Below are positions 6,151 to 6,841 of a stretch of DNA of 6,841 nt, in pieces (position 1 is the stretch's first letter; every line of letters begins with the position of its first letter). The notes beneath the pieces are model-generated. The model was not told the origin of the DNA and did not search any database. It worked only from the letters and a program-made list of their open reading frames with translations. This stretch comes from SAR202 cluster bacterium (GTDB taxonomy: Bacteria; Chloroflexota; Dehalococcoidia; UBA3495): the NCBI GenBank assembly GCA_002401285.1, contig NVSQ01000013.1, positions 54,219 to 61,059 of the forward strand, read 5' to 3'. Position numbers and translations under genes: made by a program.

Positions 6151-6208
6151 TGGTGCCGGGGGCGGGAATCGAACCCACACACCCGTGAAGGTAGCGGATT
6201 TTAAGTCC
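6151..6208 (-). tRNA. tRNA-Leu(UAA) 3' half, displaced by integration (5' half missing)
   Basis: Reading leftward from 6208: anticodon loop CTTAAAA (6205-6199) with anticodon TAA (6203-6201), anticodon 3' strand TCCGC (6198-6194), a long variable arm typical of class II tRNAs (6193-6179), T-arm GTGGG-TTCGATT-CCCGC (6178-6162), acceptor 3' strand CCCCGGC (6161-6155), discriminator A and encoded CCA (6153-6151). The TAA anticodon and long variable arm give leucine. The 5' side does not fit. The strand opposite TCCGC reads CTGGA instead of GCGGA, and no GCCGGGG acceptor strand or normal D-arm follows; the nearest GGGG (6243-6240) leaves about 27 bases where a D-arm needs about 17. Only GGA-loop-TCC is kept on the 5' side, so continuity with a tRNA is lost after 6208. 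This is a remnant that is not expected to make a functional tRNA. Confidence 0.8.
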
Positions 6209-6841
6209 AGGCTCCCGAACGTATTATATACGAAGCCAGCCCCGTGTAACCAACAACTTATAACCAGTTTCGTTCAGGACCGTAGTGCTCGAGGTCTTTC
6301 GCCGAGCACATGCAAGTTTTATAAGGGATACTTGACACGCTTCGTCGACGAAATAGGGCAGCCTTTACTGGTATTGGACAAGGATGACATCGCATACTGC
6401 CTTGCAGGGTTGCCATGCAGCCCAGGCGGGAAACACGCCTATTTGAGAGTCCTACGGGCATTCTATTCCTGGGCGGAGGATCATGGCTTGGTAAGGTTTA
6501 ACCCGTGCAGTAAGGTCCGTATCAAGGTGCCCAAACCTGTACGTCCCACTATAAAGGTCATTGATTTTCCGATGCTATTGGATAACTGTTCAACGATGCG
6601 GGACAAGTTGGTGGTGGCGATGCTAGCCGACACCGGGCTCAGGCTTTCTGAACTGGCCAGTATCCTGACCAGCGAGATTGACCTGGAATCCCAGACAATA
6701 AGGGTGTGGGGTAAGGGTGCCAAGCAAAGGGTAGTACGGTACGGGCCGTTGACGGGGCAACTGTTGGACTTGTGGCTCGATGTACGCTCTGATACCGAGA
6801 CTTTGTTGGGATTGAGACCCAGAGGCATCAGCGCAATGCTT
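6185..6841 (+). CDS. tyrosine recombinase / integrase (partial, cut by window end)
   Basis: The frame is open from 6116 to the last base; 219 codons follow the only plausible start, a GTG at 6185. An N-terminal core-binding (SAM-like) domain runs from about 6245 to 6535 (LITSFVQDRSARGLSPSTCK, then FYKGYLTRFVDEIG and GGKHAYLRVLRAFYSWAEDH). The catalytic domain follows: ADTGLRLSELASI holds the first catalytic arginine (codon 6641-6643), and VWGKGAKQRVV is the beta-hairpin with the active-site lysine (6722-6724). The HxxR box and nucleophilic tyrosine lie beyond the window. The CSPGGKHAYLR pattern reminds me of integrases from Dehalococcoidia metagenomes. GTG 6185 has no ribosome binding site and lies inside the antisense of a tRNA remnant. 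No ATG occurs in frame before 6566, deep in the protein. The start is therefore unresolved and may differ between integrated and circular forms. Confidence 0.8.
   Translation, partial: MKVADFKSRLPNVLYTKPAPCNQQLITSFVQDRSARGLSPSTCKFYKGYLTRFVDEIGQPLLVLDKDDIAYCLAGLPCSPGGKHAYLRVLRAFYSWAEDHGLVRFNPCSKVRIKVPKPVRPTIKVIDFPMLLDNCSTMRDKLVVAMLADTGLRLSELASILTSEIDLESQTIRVWGKGAKQRVVRYGPLTGQLLDLWLDVRSDTETLLGLRPRGISAML
6196..6208. repeat. attachment-site core (tRNA-Leu anticodon loop)
   Basis: GGA-TTTTAAG-TCC on the plus strand: three-base arms around the 7-base anticodon loop. This is the last segment still matching a tRNA before the sequence becomes foreign at 6209. Tyrosine recombinases of one well-known class cross over in tRNA anticodon loops, using the stem as the inverted core sites. 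The adjacent integrase gene fits this. The second copy should be at the other end of the element, outside the window. Confidence 0.6.
6220..6232. repeat. inverted repeat next to the attachment core
   Basis: CGTAT, TAT, ATACG: 5-bp arms around three bases, 11 bp inside the element from the core. Looser flanking complementarity (GGCT at 6210-6213 with AGCC at 6234-6237) extends the symmetry. On the minus strand it contains TATAAT; on the plus strand TATTAT. It could be an integrase arm-type or accessory protein site, or promoter DNA. The function is inferred from position only. Confidence 0.35.

Larger units (their letters stand above)
6196..6841 (+). mobile_element. left end of an integrated element in tRNA-Leu
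   Basis: The attachment core at 6196-6208 is followed directly by a rightward integrase gene. A tRNA 3' remnant with its terminator lies on the other side. The element therefore extends rightward past the window end. Spot counts of 60-base lines in the first part of the integrase give about 48-52% GC, against up to 70% in the flavin oxidoreductase gene. That is in line with foreign origin, but the later integrase lines are GC-richer. Element type (phage, integrative plasmid, ICE or island) cannot be told from this fragment. Confidence 0.65.

Noticed and set aside
6016..6180. N-terminal extension of the DinB-like gene
   Set aside because: The residues are a translation of the tRNA 3' end and its terminator, a well-known annotation artefact; the ribosome binding site supports a start at 6015.
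6151..6246. A complete tRNA-Leu gene
   Set aside because: I tried CACGGGG (6246-6240) as the acceptor 5' strand. The first two positions mismatch, about 27 bases remain where a 17-base D-arm should be, and the anticodon stem is imperfect.
6258..6828. Leftward open frames of 67 and 115 codons at the right end
   Set aside because: They are antisense to the integrase, whose plus-strand frame shows the expected two domains and catalytic residues.
1..6841. CRISPR array, toxin-antitoxin pair or defence island
   Set aside because: No regularly spaced repeats, no small overlapping gene pair and no nuclease or defence domain is visible. The element's cargo, where such genes might lie, is outside the window.

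Overview
The window reads as a chromosomal fragment from a moderately high-GC bacterium, followed at its right edge by the start of an integrated mobile element. The flavin-enzyme-rich gene set and the style of the integrase remind me of Chloroflexota of the Dehalococcoidia/SAR202 kind. That is recollection of family flavour, not a search result. An actinobacterium is the main alternative, because one gene belongs to the DinB-like 'mycothiol-dependent maleylpyruvate isomerase' group.

Layout. Positions 1-57 may be the last codons of a rightward gene. After a gene-free stretch (58-282), five genes run leftward between 4561 and 283, so transcription begins near 4625 and proceeds toward lower coordinates. 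In transcription order they are a GlcG/HbpS-like protein, a luciferase-like flavin oxidoreductase, a histidine phosphatase, an alpha/beta hydrolase and an FMN-dependent alpha-hydroxy-acid oxidase. Gaps are 33, 66, 129 and 25 bp. The 129 bp gap contains two hairpins, so the last two genes could form a separate unit. The divergent intergenic region (4562-4787) has a consensus -10 box for the leftward genes, a 17-bp palindrome that looks like an operator, and a perfect 12-bp tandem repeat. It also feeds a rightward gene for an unrecognised exported protein (4788-5297), which ends at a clear hairpin terminator. A leftward DinB-like gene (5398-6015) converges on that terminator.

Right edge. On the minus strand at 6151-6208 lies the 3' half of a tRNA-Leu(UAA): half of the anticodon arm, long variable arm, T-arm, acceptor strand and CCA. 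Its downstream hairpin terminator is present, but the 5' half is missing. Immediately beyond, running rightward and cut by the window end, is a tyrosine recombinase (integrase). The simplest reading is an element inserted at the anticodon loop of tRNA-Leu. The original 3' half was left behind here, and a restored tRNA should lie at the far end of the element, outside the window. The integrase reading frame is open straight through the attachment core and into the antisense of the tRNA. The only plausible start codon before its N-terminal domain is a GTG inside the tRNA remnant, so integrase expression or integrity may depend on whether the element is integrated.

How the genes may work together. 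A flavin-dependent oxidoreductase, an alpha/beta hydrolase, an alpha-hydroxy-acid oxidase and a GlcG-like protein in one direction suggest an oxidative catabolic cluster for small organic molecules, possibly ending in oxidation of a 2-hydroxy acid to a 2-keto acid. The substrate cannot be read from the sequence. The histidine phosphatase has no obvious step in such a route.
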